Origin: Promethearchaeota archaeon
Lineage (GTDB): Archaea; Asgardarchaeota; Lokiarchaeia; Sigyniarchaeales; SOKP01
NCBI GenBank assembly: GCA_011364925.1
Contig: RDOA01000026.1
Location: forward strand, 1 to 47,969
Direction: 5' to 3'
DNA: 47,969 bases
In this document: one piece after another, positions 17,928 to 26,270 of the stretch
Numbering within the stretch: position 1 is the stretch's first letter
Layout of the letters: each line of letters opens with the position of its first letter
Translations under genes and position numbers: made by a program
The notes under the pieces: generated by a model
Databases searched by the model: none
What the model was told of the DNA's origin: nothing
The model's input: only the letters and a program-made list of their open reading frames with translations

Positions 17928-18815
17928 ATGGAAATAAATTCTAAAGTGAGTATTATATCAAATTTATGCCCAGAATGCGAAGGTAATACAATTTCAATCC
18001 AAGAGAAGGGAGAAATTGTATGTCAGCAGTGTGGGCTAGTAATAAGTGAAAGAATTGTAGATGTTTCTCATAGCGATAAAAGAGCGTTTACAAAACAGGA
18101 AAAAGAGAGTAGAGAAAGAACGGGGTCTCCAATCTCTATCCTTTTACCAGATATGGGTTTAAGCACTGTTATTGATAAAAAGAATATTAAGAGTCCTGAT
18201 TTAAAGCGAGCCGCAAAATGGAATTCTCGAATGACATGGGATAAACGCAACATGTTAATTGCGACTACAGAATTAAAAAGAATAGGAAGTAACTTAAATC
18301 TACCAAATCATGTAAAAAAAACAGCTATTCGACTCTATATAGAAGCTTTTAAGAAAAAACTATTGCGCGGTAGATCCATTAATGGTATGGTGGCCGCGTG
18401 TTTATATTTTGCATGTCGGGAGAGAAAAATCCCAAGAACGCTTCAAGAAATATTAGATCAAACTTCAGTCGATGCTAAAAATGTTAGAAGATGTTATAGA
18501 ACTATAATTCGTGAATTAAACTTGAAAGCACCTTCAACAAATCCGGTTTCTTTAATCCCTCGGTTTGTTGCTGAATTAAATTTAGATGCGGAAACTGAAA
18601 AAAATACAATCAGTATCCTACATTCGTTTGTTATTAAATATTCTACCAGTGGAAAAGACCCAAAGGGACTATGTGCAGGAGCCCTATATCTTGTTTGTAA
18701 AAAAAGAGATAAAAGGATTTCTCAAAAGGAAATTGCTAATGTTGTTGGTGTCACGGAAGTAACTCTTCGTTCAAGATATAAAGAGCTGGTAAATAAATTA
18801 AATATAAAAATATAA
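17928..18815 (+). CDS. tfb: transcription initiation factor B
   Basis: TFB recruits RNA polymerase to the TBP-TATA complex. The N-terminal zinc ribbon uses C14, C17, C32 and C35. The B-finger/reader segment after it is well preserved, with S-D-K-R-A-F near residue 48 and R-T-G-S-P then D-M-G-L-S-T near residues 65-80. Two cyclin-like repeats follow, from about residue 105 and 200, ending in a helix-turn-helix with R-Y-K-E-L that reads the BRE element. All parts of a functional general factor are present, in contrast to the second TFB at 41 kb. The ATG at 17928 leaves the ribbon at the usual distance from the start. Confidence 0.95.
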   Translation: MEINSKVSIISNLCPECEGNTISIQEKGEIVCQQCGLVISERIVDVSHSDKRAFTKQEKESRERTGSPISILLPDMGLSTVIDKKNIKSPDLKRAAKWNSRMTWDKRNMLIATTELKRIGSNLNLPNHVKKTAIRLYIEAFKKKLLRGRSINGMVAACLYFACRERKIPRTLQEILDQTSVDAKNVRRCYRTIIRELNLKAPSTNPVSLIPRFVAELNLDAETEKNTISILHSFVIKYSTSGKDPKGLCAGALYLVCKKRDKRISQKEIANVVGVTEVTLRSRYKELVNKLNIKI

Positions 18816-18822
18816 TTTTTTT

Positions 18823-19416
18823 TTAGATTTCTTTTTTTAAAAGTAATTTGATGAAATCAGGCAGTGTTATCAAATAACTTTGAGCGTTTGGTAATTGTTC
18901 TTTAACTTTCATGAATAATTGAGAATAGTGTTCTGCTCTATCTTTTTGTTTCAAAACTTCATTTCGAGATTGTTCTCGTATAGGCTCTACAGGTATTCCA
19001 CGCAATACGGATCTAGCAGGAATTGTTAAGCCCGGAGGTACTTGACTGTTTTTTAAGATAATGGATCCTTCTCCGATTGAACACTCTTCATAAATTAGAG
19101 TACCCTCCATAATTTGTACATAGTCTTCCATGAAACACCCAAAAATAGTTACTCCCGTCTCAATAATACAATAGCGTCCAATATTAATTGAACTTTTTTG
19201 GGATCGCGTAAACATCATAACTCCATTAAATATAGTAGTATATTCGCTAATGTTTATTTTAGAGTTTTCAGCGCGGATTATAGAACCGGGCCATATAATT
19301 GCGTTATCATTAACGGTGACATCCCCTATTAAAGTTGCGAGAGGAGATACATAGCAATTACTACTAAGTGTTGGACTTCTTCCATTATATTCAAGCAATA
19401 CCATATATTTTTCCAC
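18823..19416 (-). CDS. gamma-carbonic-anhydrase-like hexapeptide-repeat protein lacking the metal histidines
   Basis: The first 145 residues form a left-handed beta-helix of hexapeptide turns, with a C-terminal helix after about residue 150, as in gamma-carbonic anhydrase/YrdA proteins. The family pattern I-W-P-G-S-I-I-R-A and the terminal P-P-G-L-T-I-P-A-R-S-V-L-R-G-I-P are clear. The three histidines that bind the catalytic metal are missing: their places hold residues such as F-T-R-S and T-I-F-G-C-F. Carbonic anhydrase activity is therefore unlikely; a structural or binding role is more plausible. It converges on tfb with only seven bases between the stops. Confidence 0.82.
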   Translation of the reverse strand: MEKYMVLLEYNGRSPTLSSNCYVSPLATLIGDVTVNDNAIIWPGSIIRAENSKINISEYTTIFNGVMMFTRSQKSSINIGRYCIIETGVTIFGCFMEDYVQIMEGTLIYEECSIGEGSIILKNSQVPPGLTIPARSVLRGIPVEPIREQSRNEVLKQKDRAEHYSQLFMKVKEQLPNAQSYLITLPDFIKLLLKKEI

Positions 19417-19556
19417 TTTATTTTTTATTTTAAACTAAAAAGATGGTAAAATTTAAACCATTTAAATTTAATTTTCATAATTTCTACTAAGAATTTCTTT
19501 ACATATGAAAGGGATAATTTGATACTGAATAATTTAAAATGAATATTATTCCTGTT

Positions 19557-20381
19557 TTAGACGAAAACTTGAACAGGGTTTTGAGCTTCAAAAAAGTAGA
19601 AATCGTCATGAGGAAATTCTAAGCTAAGGAGATTATGTAACTTTTTCAAAGCAATTGTGTTACAATTATATAAAGACATCCCTATTAAGGTTAAACCGGT
19701 GTCTTTAGAAAAGCTAGCTTTATTACGATCTATGTCACCAGAAATAAAGCAATCGCATCCAAATTTTAAAGCCTTTCTTAAATAATTTAAATCAATTGTT
19801 TCTTTTCCCACAACACAAATTCTATTAACTATAGAGTTTGAATCACCAACAAATACAACATTATCTGTGTTTAAACTCATTTTAATCCTTTTAAGCAAGT
19901 TACTCATAGTTAATGGTTTCTCAGATTGCCCATAAGAATTGGGCACACATATCCTCCCAATTGGAACTTTTTCATTTTTATTATTCTTTACATTTAGGGG
20001 TCTCTCTAATTTTAAATGGAGGGATTCCATTAGTGTATCAGAAATTCCTCCTTCCGCGGCTATAAAAGAAGAATTTAAGACAAATACTAGTATAGGGTAT
20101 TTAGAGAGTAATGTAAGCTTGTTAATTAGGGCTTGATTAAAGTTAGAAATTGGTCCTCTGGTGAGACTGTTTAGAGAAATGATAAGATTAATTTTGTTTT
20201 TTACAGCAAAGTGAATCGATTCTAAATTTAAATCAACTGTGAACATTATCTTTTTTAAGTGTTTTTTATTATTTACTTGACCGTAATATAATCCGTAAAA
20301 ATCTGAATTAAGGCCATAAATTCTCGGAGAGAATTTTTTTTCAATTAACGCTTGTATCTCGTCATAAAGAATAAATATCAA
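19557..20381 (-). CDS. Nif3-like (DUF34) protein with altered metal site
   Basis: The layout follows the Nif3/DUF34 family. An N-terminal segment V-D-L-N-L-E-S-I near residue 48 is followed by L-I-I-S-L-N-S-L, where active members have H-H-P. The C-terminal half has F-G-C-D-C-F-I-S-G-D-I-D, equivalent to the conserved T-G-D segment, and then L-I-G-M-S-L-Y-N-C-N where the family usually has G-H-Y-A-T-E. The usual metal-binding histidines are thus replaced. It may be a non-metal paralogue, or bind metal differently. Family assignment is moderate because of this divergence. Confidence 0.68.
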   Translation of the reverse strand: MIFILYDEIQALIEKKFSPRIYGLNSDFYGLYYGQVNNKKHLKKIMFTVDLNLESIHFAVKNKINLIISLNSLTRGPISNFNQALINKLTLLSKYPILVFVLNSSFIAAEGGISDTLMESLHLKLERPLNVKNNKNEKVPIGRICVPNSYGQSEKPLTMSNLLKRIKMSLNTDNVVFVGDSNSIVNRICVVGKETIDLNYLRKALKFGCDCFISGDIDRNKASFSKDTGLTLIGMSLYNCNTIALKKLHNLLSLEFPHDDFYFFEAQNPVQVFV

Positions 20382-20471
20382 CCCCTATTAAGCATTATTT
20401 GAGATAAAATTTAGCTACAAAAATTAAAAGGCTGTGTAAGTTTATCTAAAAATTATACATCTTATAGTAAG

Positions 20472-20897
20472 GTGAAAATTTCTTTGAAGGATAAGACATG
20501 TATATTTTGTCAAATTGTTGAAAAAAAAATACCCTCTTATATCTTTTTTGAAAGTGATACCAACTTAGCGTTTTTAGATATTTTTCCTGTTTCAAAAGGT
20601 CATACAATAGTAATACCTAAAAATCATTATAAGAACTTAGAAGATATACCTGATGACGAGTTATCAAAATTATTTAAAACAGTTAAACAAATTTCAAATA
20701 AAATATATAGAAAATTAAAAATTCAAGGATACAATATTTTACAAAACAACTTTCAAGCTGCCGGTCAAGTAATTAATCATTTTCATGTTCATATTATCCC
20801 AAGGAGTAGAAATGATGGAAAACTTCAATTGGTAATTCCAGAAGATCAATCAAAAGAAGAAGAACTCAAAAATACACTTAATTTACTAGTAGAATAA
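20472..20897 (+). CDS. HIT family nucleotide hydrolase
   Basis: The histidine triad H103-F-H105-V-H107-I-I-P is intact. It is preceded by the family blocks C10-I-F-C13 (zinc ligands in many members), L-A-F-L-D-I-F-P near residue 33 and G-H-T-I-V-I-P-K near residue 43. Members hydrolyse adenosine-phosphoramidate or dinucleoside polyphosphates. The length of 141 aa is standard. The start is a GTG at 20472 next to an AAGG-type ribosome-binding sequence. It diverges from the Nif3-like gene across 90 bases and is a single gene. Confidence 0.93.
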   Translation: MKISLKDKTCIFCQIVEKKIPSYIFFESDTNLAFLDIFPVSKGHTIVIPKNHYKNLEDIPDDELSKLFKTVKQISNKIYRKLKIQGYNILQNNFQAAGQVINHFHVHIIPRSRNDGKLQLVIPEDQSKEEELKNTLNLLVE

Positions 20898-20969
20898 AAG
20901 AAATCTATTTTTCTGTTTAGTTTATAAGGATATTTTCAGATTGATGCATAAAACCATGTATCATTAATC

Positions 20970-21191
20970 ATGAAAATATTGAATTCCATTAAAAAATGTA
21001 GCAAAAACCTCAAAAAGAAGGTAAAAGAATTCCTGACGGATGAGTTTGGTGGAAATCTTGTTGAATATGCTTTACTAATTGGGCTAGCTCTGTTTATATT
21101 TTTTATAATTGTCGGTGTTATAACCTCCTTGTTAGAATGGCCCATAGACTTAGCAAATAATTTATGGGATGGAATTGGGGCTAATTTTTAA
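20970..21191 (+). CDS. Flp-type (class III) type IV pilin
   Basis: This 73-residue protein has the layout of a Flp pilin: a basic leader to residue 27, then a hydrophobic helix to about residue 55 and a short tail. Cleavage after G27 would place E32 at mature position +5 and Y33 at +6, the E-Y signature of Flp subunits (G-N-L-V-E-Y-A-L-L). It would be secreted and assembled by a Tad-like system. Candidate machinery lies in this window: the ATPase at 30991, the platform protein at 33617 and the A24 peptidase at 36591. The pilin gene is alone here, 10 kb away from them. Confidence 0.8.
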   Translation: MKILNSIKKCSKNLKKKVKEFLTDEFGGNLVEYALLIGLALFIFFIIVGVITSLLEWPIDLANNLWDGIGANF

Positions 21192-21250
21192 AAAATAATG
21201 ATCGAAATTTAATTTCGGAAGGAATTCAAAAATTTTAAAATAAATAGGTT

Positions 21251-21625
21251 TTATTTAGAGGACTTTATAACTAAATTTTCGACAATCTTGATATTGTATT
21301 TTTCAGCCCAGATATGAATATTTTCTAAAACATGTTTTTTATCAACTTGTAAAAAATCTATGAATTCATTAAAAGGAATTTTATTAACTCCCTTAAACAA
21401 GTTATTAATTTTACTATTAATAGTTTTTTCATCAGGAGGGAACAATTCCCTTTTTTTCGCTTTCATTTTTTCTATTACATCATCGAACCTACCATAGTCA
21501 AAAAAGTGTTCTACAATTCTACTTATTACTGAGGCAGGTGTGCTCCCAAAAACACCAACTAGTTCTTTAACTTGATTCATACTGATTTTACTTAGAGTAA
21601 CTGTTGTTCGTGTTGTTTCAGACAT
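21251..21625 (-). CDS. ribbon-helix-helix-like regulator, unknown
   Basis: The N-terminal 45 residues (T-T-V-T-L-S, then a helix with Q-V-K-E-L-V-G-V-F-G and a second with S-V-I-S-R-I-V) resemble a ribbon-helix-helix DNA-binding domain such as CopG. The remaining 80 residues are charged and helical and not recognised. At 124 aa it could be a small transcription regulator. It lies between the Flp pilin and a winged-helix protein, both on the opposite strand, converging on the pilin gene. Confidence 0.6.
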   Translation of the reverse strand: MSETTRTTVTLSKISMNQVKELVGVFGSTPASVISRIVEHFFDYGRFDDVIEKMKAKKRELFPPDEKTINSKINNLFKGVNKIPFNEFIDFLQVDKKHVLENIHIWAEKYNIKIVENLVIKSSK

Positions 21626-21847
21626 TTTTCTTATTTAATCAGTTTTGATTCACAAATATTCTAATATTTTTGTCGTTTTTAAGATTATGCTTATTGATGA
21701 TAATAATGCATAAATAAGCATCTTTATATAAAAAATGATACTATCATATAATATACATCTAGGTATTGATTCTTTAGTTAAAATGTCGAAAAATTGTCGA
21801 TAAATATTAAAACTAATACAAAAACATGAAATTAGTTGGAATAAATT

Positions 21848-22102
21848 ATGGCTGATAGAATATTTGTCAAGGATGAAATCAAAACCAAAGAATATTTCAC
21901 TCCAATTCAATACAATCTAATGAAAAAACTGGAAACTCATGGACCAACAACTCGCAGGGAATTAGTTAAGAGTCTTAATAGCCCCCGAACTACAATCTAT
22001 GATAATTTACTTAAATTACAAAAAAGGAAACTTATTGAAAAATTTACTAGAAATAATGGAATGAGAGGTAGACCTCTAGTCTTCTGGAAATTAAAAGAAT
22101 AA
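21848..22102 (+). CDS. small winged-helix DNA-binding protein
   Basis: This is an 84-residue winged helix. The helix-turn-helix is at about residues 20-60, with T-R-R-E-L-V-K-S-L then S-P-R-T-T-I-Y-D-N-L-L-K-L as the recognition helix, and the wing is R-N-N-G-M-R-G-R-P. This layout is common among archaeal MarR/TrmB-like one-domain repressors. There is no effector domain. The ATG at 21848 is preceded by a 220-base divergent region shared with the ribbon-helix-helix gene. Its target is unknown. Confidence 0.82.
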   Translation: MADRIFVKDEIKTKEYFTPIQYNLMKKLETHGPTTRRELVKSLNSPRTTIYDNLLKLQKRKLIEKFTRNNGMRGRPLVFWKLKE

Positions 22103-22272
22103 AATACAAATCTTTCTTTTTAATTTTTTATTCAACAATATTAATATTTTAATAAAATCTCTAAAACTCCAAAATTTCCATTGGAATTTTTAATAAAATA
22201 CCGAAAAAAAAAATTTAATTAATAATAATAAAATAGCGCCCAGTTTAAAATTATTTAAGGATATTTAAATAC

Positions 22273-22286
22273 TGTTATTAATAACA
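22273..22286. repeat. 14-base perfect palindrome in a convergent gap
   Basis: TGTTATTAATAACA equals its own reverse complement. It lies in the 292-base gap between the convergent winged-helix and ABCE1 genes. No gene is seen in the gap, which is otherwise AT-rich with T-runs near both stops. Confidence 0.4.
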
Positions 22287-22394
22287 TAATTTCATATCAA
22301 AACATGGTTTAAAATACTTAATTTCGAATGGAAGAAATGGGGTTATCCATCGGGAGTTAAAAACTAACTTTTTTTAAAAGTTTGCCTTTTTTTA

Positions 22395-24215
22395 TTATTT
22401 AGGAATATAGTAATATTCATTTATACGTTTTTGATAGACATCCTTAGTACTACCAATTTTATTAACGCGAGGACGTTTTGTAAGTTTTTCTCTTCTAAAA
22501 GTAATTCCCATCATTTTTAAAAACAGATTAAAACCATCTCTTAAACTTAAGGGAGCAAGAGCTTTTCCCTCGATACCAGGAGTTCCTTCAAAAACCAAGA
22601 TAGAATCAGCAATAAAATCCTGAGTTATGATATCGTGTTCTACTATAAAGGCTGATTTTTTTAATTCCTCTATGGATTTTCTCAATAATTGAGCTACTGT
22701 TAATCGCATTTCAATATCCAAAAAAGCAGATGGTTCATCTAATAAGTAGATATCAGCTTCCGATGACAAACAATCAGCAATAGCAACCCGCTGAAGTTCT
22801 CCGCCACTTAATTCTGAAATGCGACGTTCCTTAATATTTTCTAATTTAAGACCGTTAATCAAACGCTTTTTATAAGATTGACTTAAATAAGGCGCTAATT
22901 TAATTTTATTGAGAGTACTAGATACTAGGTTTGATTCTGGCATTTGAATATACTGAGGTTTTAACGATACTTTAAGTTTATTGAGAGAAATTTCCTCGTT
23001 GATATTGCTAATATCTCCATCCGCTTTTATATTACTAGCTATTAAATCAATAAAAGTAGATTTCCCAATCCCATTAGGGCCTAAAATACCTAAAATCTCT
23101 CCAGCGTGAACTTCACTGCCTACTACACTAAGATGAAAATCACCTAATGTTTTCTCTAAATTTTCATAGGATAGTATACTAGCACCAATATCAAATAAAG
23201 AATCAATGGGAGGTCTTTCATGGAATTTAACAGGTTCCTCTCTAATTCTAACGTTTTCATCCTTAATGTATCCATTCAGATAAATATTTATCCCAACTCG
23301 TACTCCTTGAGGATGGGAGATAATCCCATAAGCACCTGGAACCCCATAAAATAATGAAATATAGTCACTCATGTAATCTAAAATAGCTAAGTCATGTTCA
23401 ACAACTACAACAGTTTTATTGTTATTTGTTAGAGATCGAATTAGTTTAGCCATGTTAATTCTTTCTCTAACATCCAAGTAAGAGCTTGGTTCGTCGATAA
23501 GATAAATATCAGCATTTTTGAGGTAAGCAGCAGCAATGGCAACCCTTTGAACTTCTCCTCCTGATAAAACAGAAAGACTACGATCTAAAATTTCCTTGAG
23601 GTTTAATTCTCCAACAATTTTATCCAAACGATCGTCTATGTCGTTCTTCTTTAGTAAATCATACACTTTACCTGATACATGCTTAGGGATGAGAGTAATA
23701 TTTTGAGGTTTATGAACAACCTTTAACTTATTGTTAAACAAATCTATAAAATATTGCTGTAATTCTGAACCTTTAAAGAAATTTATTATCACCTCATTGT
23801 CAGGTGTGTCCTCTGCGAACTTTCCAAGATTCATTCTTAATTCACCTGATAATATAGACAACATGGTGCTTTTTCCTATACCATTTTGTCCTATCAAACC
23901 CAAGACTTTACCTTTTTTCGGGATTGCCATTCTGAACAATGAAAATTGATCTGGGCCATAGCGATAAGTAATTTGATTTTTTAATGGATCAGGAAGATTT
24001 ATAATGCTTATTGCATTAAAAGGACACTTTTTTATGCAAATTCCACACCCAGTACACAAGCTTTCTGTAATCTCAACAGATTTTCCATTTGAACTCATTT
24101 GAATTGTTTTATCTCCTGTCCTTACTTTTGGACAATATTTAATACATGGCTTTTCTCCGAATGGGCTGCATTTATCGGGTTTGCAGCGATCTTTATTAAG
24201 GACAGCAATTCTCAA
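22395..24215 (-). CDS. rli1: ribosome recycling ATPase ABCE1 (Rli1)
   Basis: ABCE1 splits ribosomes after termination. The N-terminus has two iron-sulphur clusters (cysteines in residues 11-28, then C-T-G-C-G-I-C-I-K-K-C near residue 54). Two ABC ATPase domains follow. The first has Walker A G-Q-N-G-I-G-K-S-T near residue 108 and signature L-S-G-G-E-V-Q-R. The second has G-P-N-G-I-G-K-S-T near residue 378 and L-S-G-G-E-L-Q-R. Both Walker B/D-loop segments (L-I-D-E-P-S and L-L-D-E-P-S) are intact. The size of 606 aa is normal. It diverges from the LysRS gene across 86 bases, so two translation genes share a control region. Confidence 0.97.
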   Translation of the reverse strand: MRIAVLNKDRCKPDKCSPFGEKPCIKYCPKVRTGDKTIQMSSNGKSVEITESLCTGCGICIKKCPFNAISIINLPDPLKNQITYRYGPDQFSLFRMAIPKKGKVLGLIGQNGIGKSTMLSILSGELRMNLGKFAEDTPDNEVIINFFKGSELQQYFIDLFNNKLKVVHKPQNITLIPKHVSGKVYDLLKKNDIDDRLDKIVGELNLKEILDRSLSVLSGGEVQRVAIAAAYLKNADIYLIDEPSSYLDVRERINMAKLIRSLTNNNKTVVVVEHDLAILDYMSDYISLFYGVPGAYGIISHPQGVRVGINIYLNGYIKDENVRIREEPVKFHERPPIDSLFDIGASILSYENLEKTLGDFHLSVVGSEVHAGEILGILGPNGIGKSTFIDLIASNIKADGDISNINEEISLNKLKVSLKPQYIQMPESNLVSSTLNKIKLAPYLSQSYKKRLINGLKLENIKERRISELSGGELQRVAIADCLSSEADIYLLDEPSAFLDIEMRLTVAQLLRKSIEELKKSAFIVEHDIITQDFIADSILVFEGTPGIEGKALAPLSLRDGFNLFLKMMGITFRREKLTKRPRVNKIGSTKDVYQKRINEYYYIPK

Positions 24216-24301
24216 AACTCTTTCACCACTTTTAAAAATGCAAAATCATAAATAATTTTTATCATTTGCTCAGTTAAGGTTTTTTTATTTAGTGATAAAA
24301 T

Positions 24302-26017
24302 ATGTTAAATAAACTATCAGTGCATTGGTTAGAAGATACAATTCATGAAATTTCTAAAAGAAACTTAACCAAAATAACGCTTTCAACTGGGAAAACACCC
24401 TCAGGTCATATTCATATTGGAATTCTAAGGGAAATAATTCTATGTGATGCTATTAGGAGAGTTATTGAAAAGGACGGAATCAAGGTATCTTTTTATCTAT
24501 TTATGGATGACTTTGATGCAGCTAAAAGGTTTCCCGCTTATATTGATAGTGATTATCAAAAAGAATATTTGGGTAAACCCTTTGCTTTAATTCCATGTCC
24601 TTTTGAAGATTGCCAGTGTGAGAGCTATGGTTACCACTTTGGAAACGAATTAATCTCTACATTTAAGCAATTTGGTATTAAAAACGAAATTATATGGTCC
24701 TATGAATTGTATCAGACAAAAGAAATGCAGAAACAAATTAAAATCGCATTAGACAACACAGATGAAATAAAGAAGATTCTAAGGAAATATATCTTACCTA
24801 CTCTAGACGAGGACCGCCAAAAACAATTTACTGATATGCAAAAAACTTGGATACCGGTAATGGTTCTGTGTGAAGAATGTAATAGAATACAAAGTCGAGC
24901 AGAAGACGGTTCCATTCGTCCTAATAGAGCAATAGAATATCTTGAAAAAGAACAAGCTGTAGAATATGAATGTCCTGCTTGCGGTTATAAGGGAAAAGCA
25001 TCAATTTATAGTGGAAAATTAAAACTGAACTGGCGTATCGATTGGCCCGCTAAATGGGCTCTATTTAAGACCACATGTGAACCTGCAGGAAAAGATCATA
25101 GCGTAAAAGGAGGAGCATATGATACCGGATTAGAAATTTGTCAAAAAGTATACAAATATGAAGGACCTATTAAATTACCTTATGAGTGGTTAAGATTAGG
25201 TGATCAAGATATGAAAACTTCAAAAGGGATTGTATTCACTCCAAAAAAATATTTAATATTGGCAGATCCGGAAATATACAGAATGCTAATTTTGAGAACT
25301 AATCCTATGAAACATATTGCATTACGAATCGAGGAAATCCCTCAATATAATGATTACTTTGAAAAAATGGAAAATATTTTTTACGATGTAGAGAAACCCG
25401 AATCTAAAGAGGAATATGATTTTTATAAATATTTATATCCATTAACAAAGATTGAATTAATTCCAGAAGAAAAGCCAATAAGAATCTCATTAAAATTTTT
25501 AACATTCCTTTCTCAAATGCAGAATATTTTGACCTTAGATAAATTACACGAAAAAGCGCTGTCATCTTTAAAAGATAATATGTCTAATAACACAATTTCA
25601 ATTGAAGATTTCAAAATCTTGTTAAAAAGAACAGAAAATTGGATTAATGAAATTAAAAATATAATAAACGAGACACCAGACCCTAAAATAAGAAAAAGTA
25701 TTCAGAACAAAATTGATATTTTTACTATCCTTGAAACGATTGATAAGGATTCTATCAAAAAATTGAGTGAAAACCAAATAGAAGGTCTTAAAATGTTTAG
25801 AAAATTCTTATTAGAAAATGATCAACTTACAGCAGATTTAGTTCAGAATAGAATTTTTTCTATGGCCAAAGAGACACTAAAAATTGCACCAAAAAGAATG
25901 TTTGAAGCCCTTTATCTAGTAATTTTAGGCAAAAAATCAGGACCCCGGTTAGGATCTTTTATAGTAATGTTGGATAAAGATTGGCTTATAGACAGATTAA
26001 ACCAAATAGAAAATTAG
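24302..26017 (+). CDS. lysS: lysyl-tRNA synthetase, class I
   Basis: This enzyme charges tRNA-Lys. It is the archaeal class I type: the HIGH motif appears as H36-I-H38-I-G, following T-G-K-T-P-S-G, and the KMSKS equivalent is M-K-T-S-K-G near residue 305. Two zinc-type cysteine pairs (C-E-E-C near residue 190, C-P-A-C near 222) lie in the connecting region. The C-terminal 200 residues form the helical tRNA-binding domain. The length of 571 aa is slightly above average. It is divergent from ABCE1 and convergent with the small zinc-ribbon gene. Confidence 0.96.
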   Translation: MLNKLSVHWLEDTIHEISKRNLTKITLSTGKTPSGHIHIGILREIILCDAIRRVIEKDGIKVSFYLFMDDFDAAKRFPAYIDSDYQKEYLGKPFALIPCPFEDCQCESYGYHFGNELISTFKQFGIKNEIIWSYELYQTKEMQKQIKIALDNTDEIKKILRKYILPTLDEDRQKQFTDMQKTWIPVMVLCEECNRIQSRAEDGSIRPNRAIEYLEKEQAVEYECPACGYKGKASIYSGKLKLNWRIDWPAKWALFKTTCEPAGKDHSVKGGAYDTGLEICQKVYKYEGPIKLPYEWLRLGDQDMKTSKGIVFTPKKYLILADPEIYRMLILRTNPMKHIALRIEEIPQYNDYFEKMENIFYDVEKPESKEEYDFYKYLYPLTKIELIPEEKPIRISLKFLTFLSQMQNILTLDKLHEKALSSLKDNMSNNTISIEDFKILLKRTENWINEIKNIINETPDPKIRKSIQNKIDIFTILETIDKDSIKKLSENQIEGLKMFRKFLLENDQLTADLVQNRIFSMAKETLKIAPKRMFEALYLVILGKKSGPRLGSFIVMLDKDWLIDRLNQIEN

Positions 26018-26034
26018 AACAATATCTCAACGAA

Positions 26035-26226
26035 TTAGGAAGGGTAACTGATTTCTACTTTCTTTTTCCGTTTAAACCACTTCCTTTTCTTTTTCTCTTG
26101 CAATTTTTTGTAGCAATCAGAGCAATATGTTAAACCTTCCTCAATCATTTGGTTACAGCTTTTACAATGTTTGTGAGGAAAAATATAATCAATAGATTTT
26201 TTTTTATGCCTCTCAAATTTACTCAA
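26035..26226 (-). CDS. small zinc-ribbon protein (DUF2116-like)
   Basis: This 63-residue protein has one zinc ribbon, H-K-H-C21-K-S-C24 and Y-C35-S-D-C38, followed by a very basic stretch (K-K-R-K-W-F-K-R-K-K-K). The pattern resembles the archaeal DUF2116 family, though the membrane helix often seen there is absent. The basic tail suggests binding to RNA, DNA or the ribosome. It lies downstream of the GHMP kinase on the same strand, 44 bases away, and may be cotranscribed with it. Confidence 0.75.
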   Translation of the reverse strand: MSKFERHKKKSIDYIFPHKHCKSCNQMIEEGLTYCSDCYKKLQEKKKRKWFKRKKKVEISYPS

Positions 26227-26270
26227 GTTTACTATTCACCTTAAATGTAATTATAAAAATTTTTTGTAAA

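Noticed and set aside
17669-17944. 91-codon open frame between the membrane protein and tfb
   Set aside because: It overlaps the end of one gene and the start of tfb in another frame, and its translation has no domain or sensible composition.
20936-21145. minus-strand frame opposite the Flp-type pilin
   Set aside because: The plus-strand frame has a convincing pilin signature; this is its shadow.
21650-21910. 86-codon minus-strand frame upstream of the ribbon-helix-helix gene
   Set aside because: It overlaps the start of the well-supported winged-helix gene and covers a promoter-like AT-rich region.
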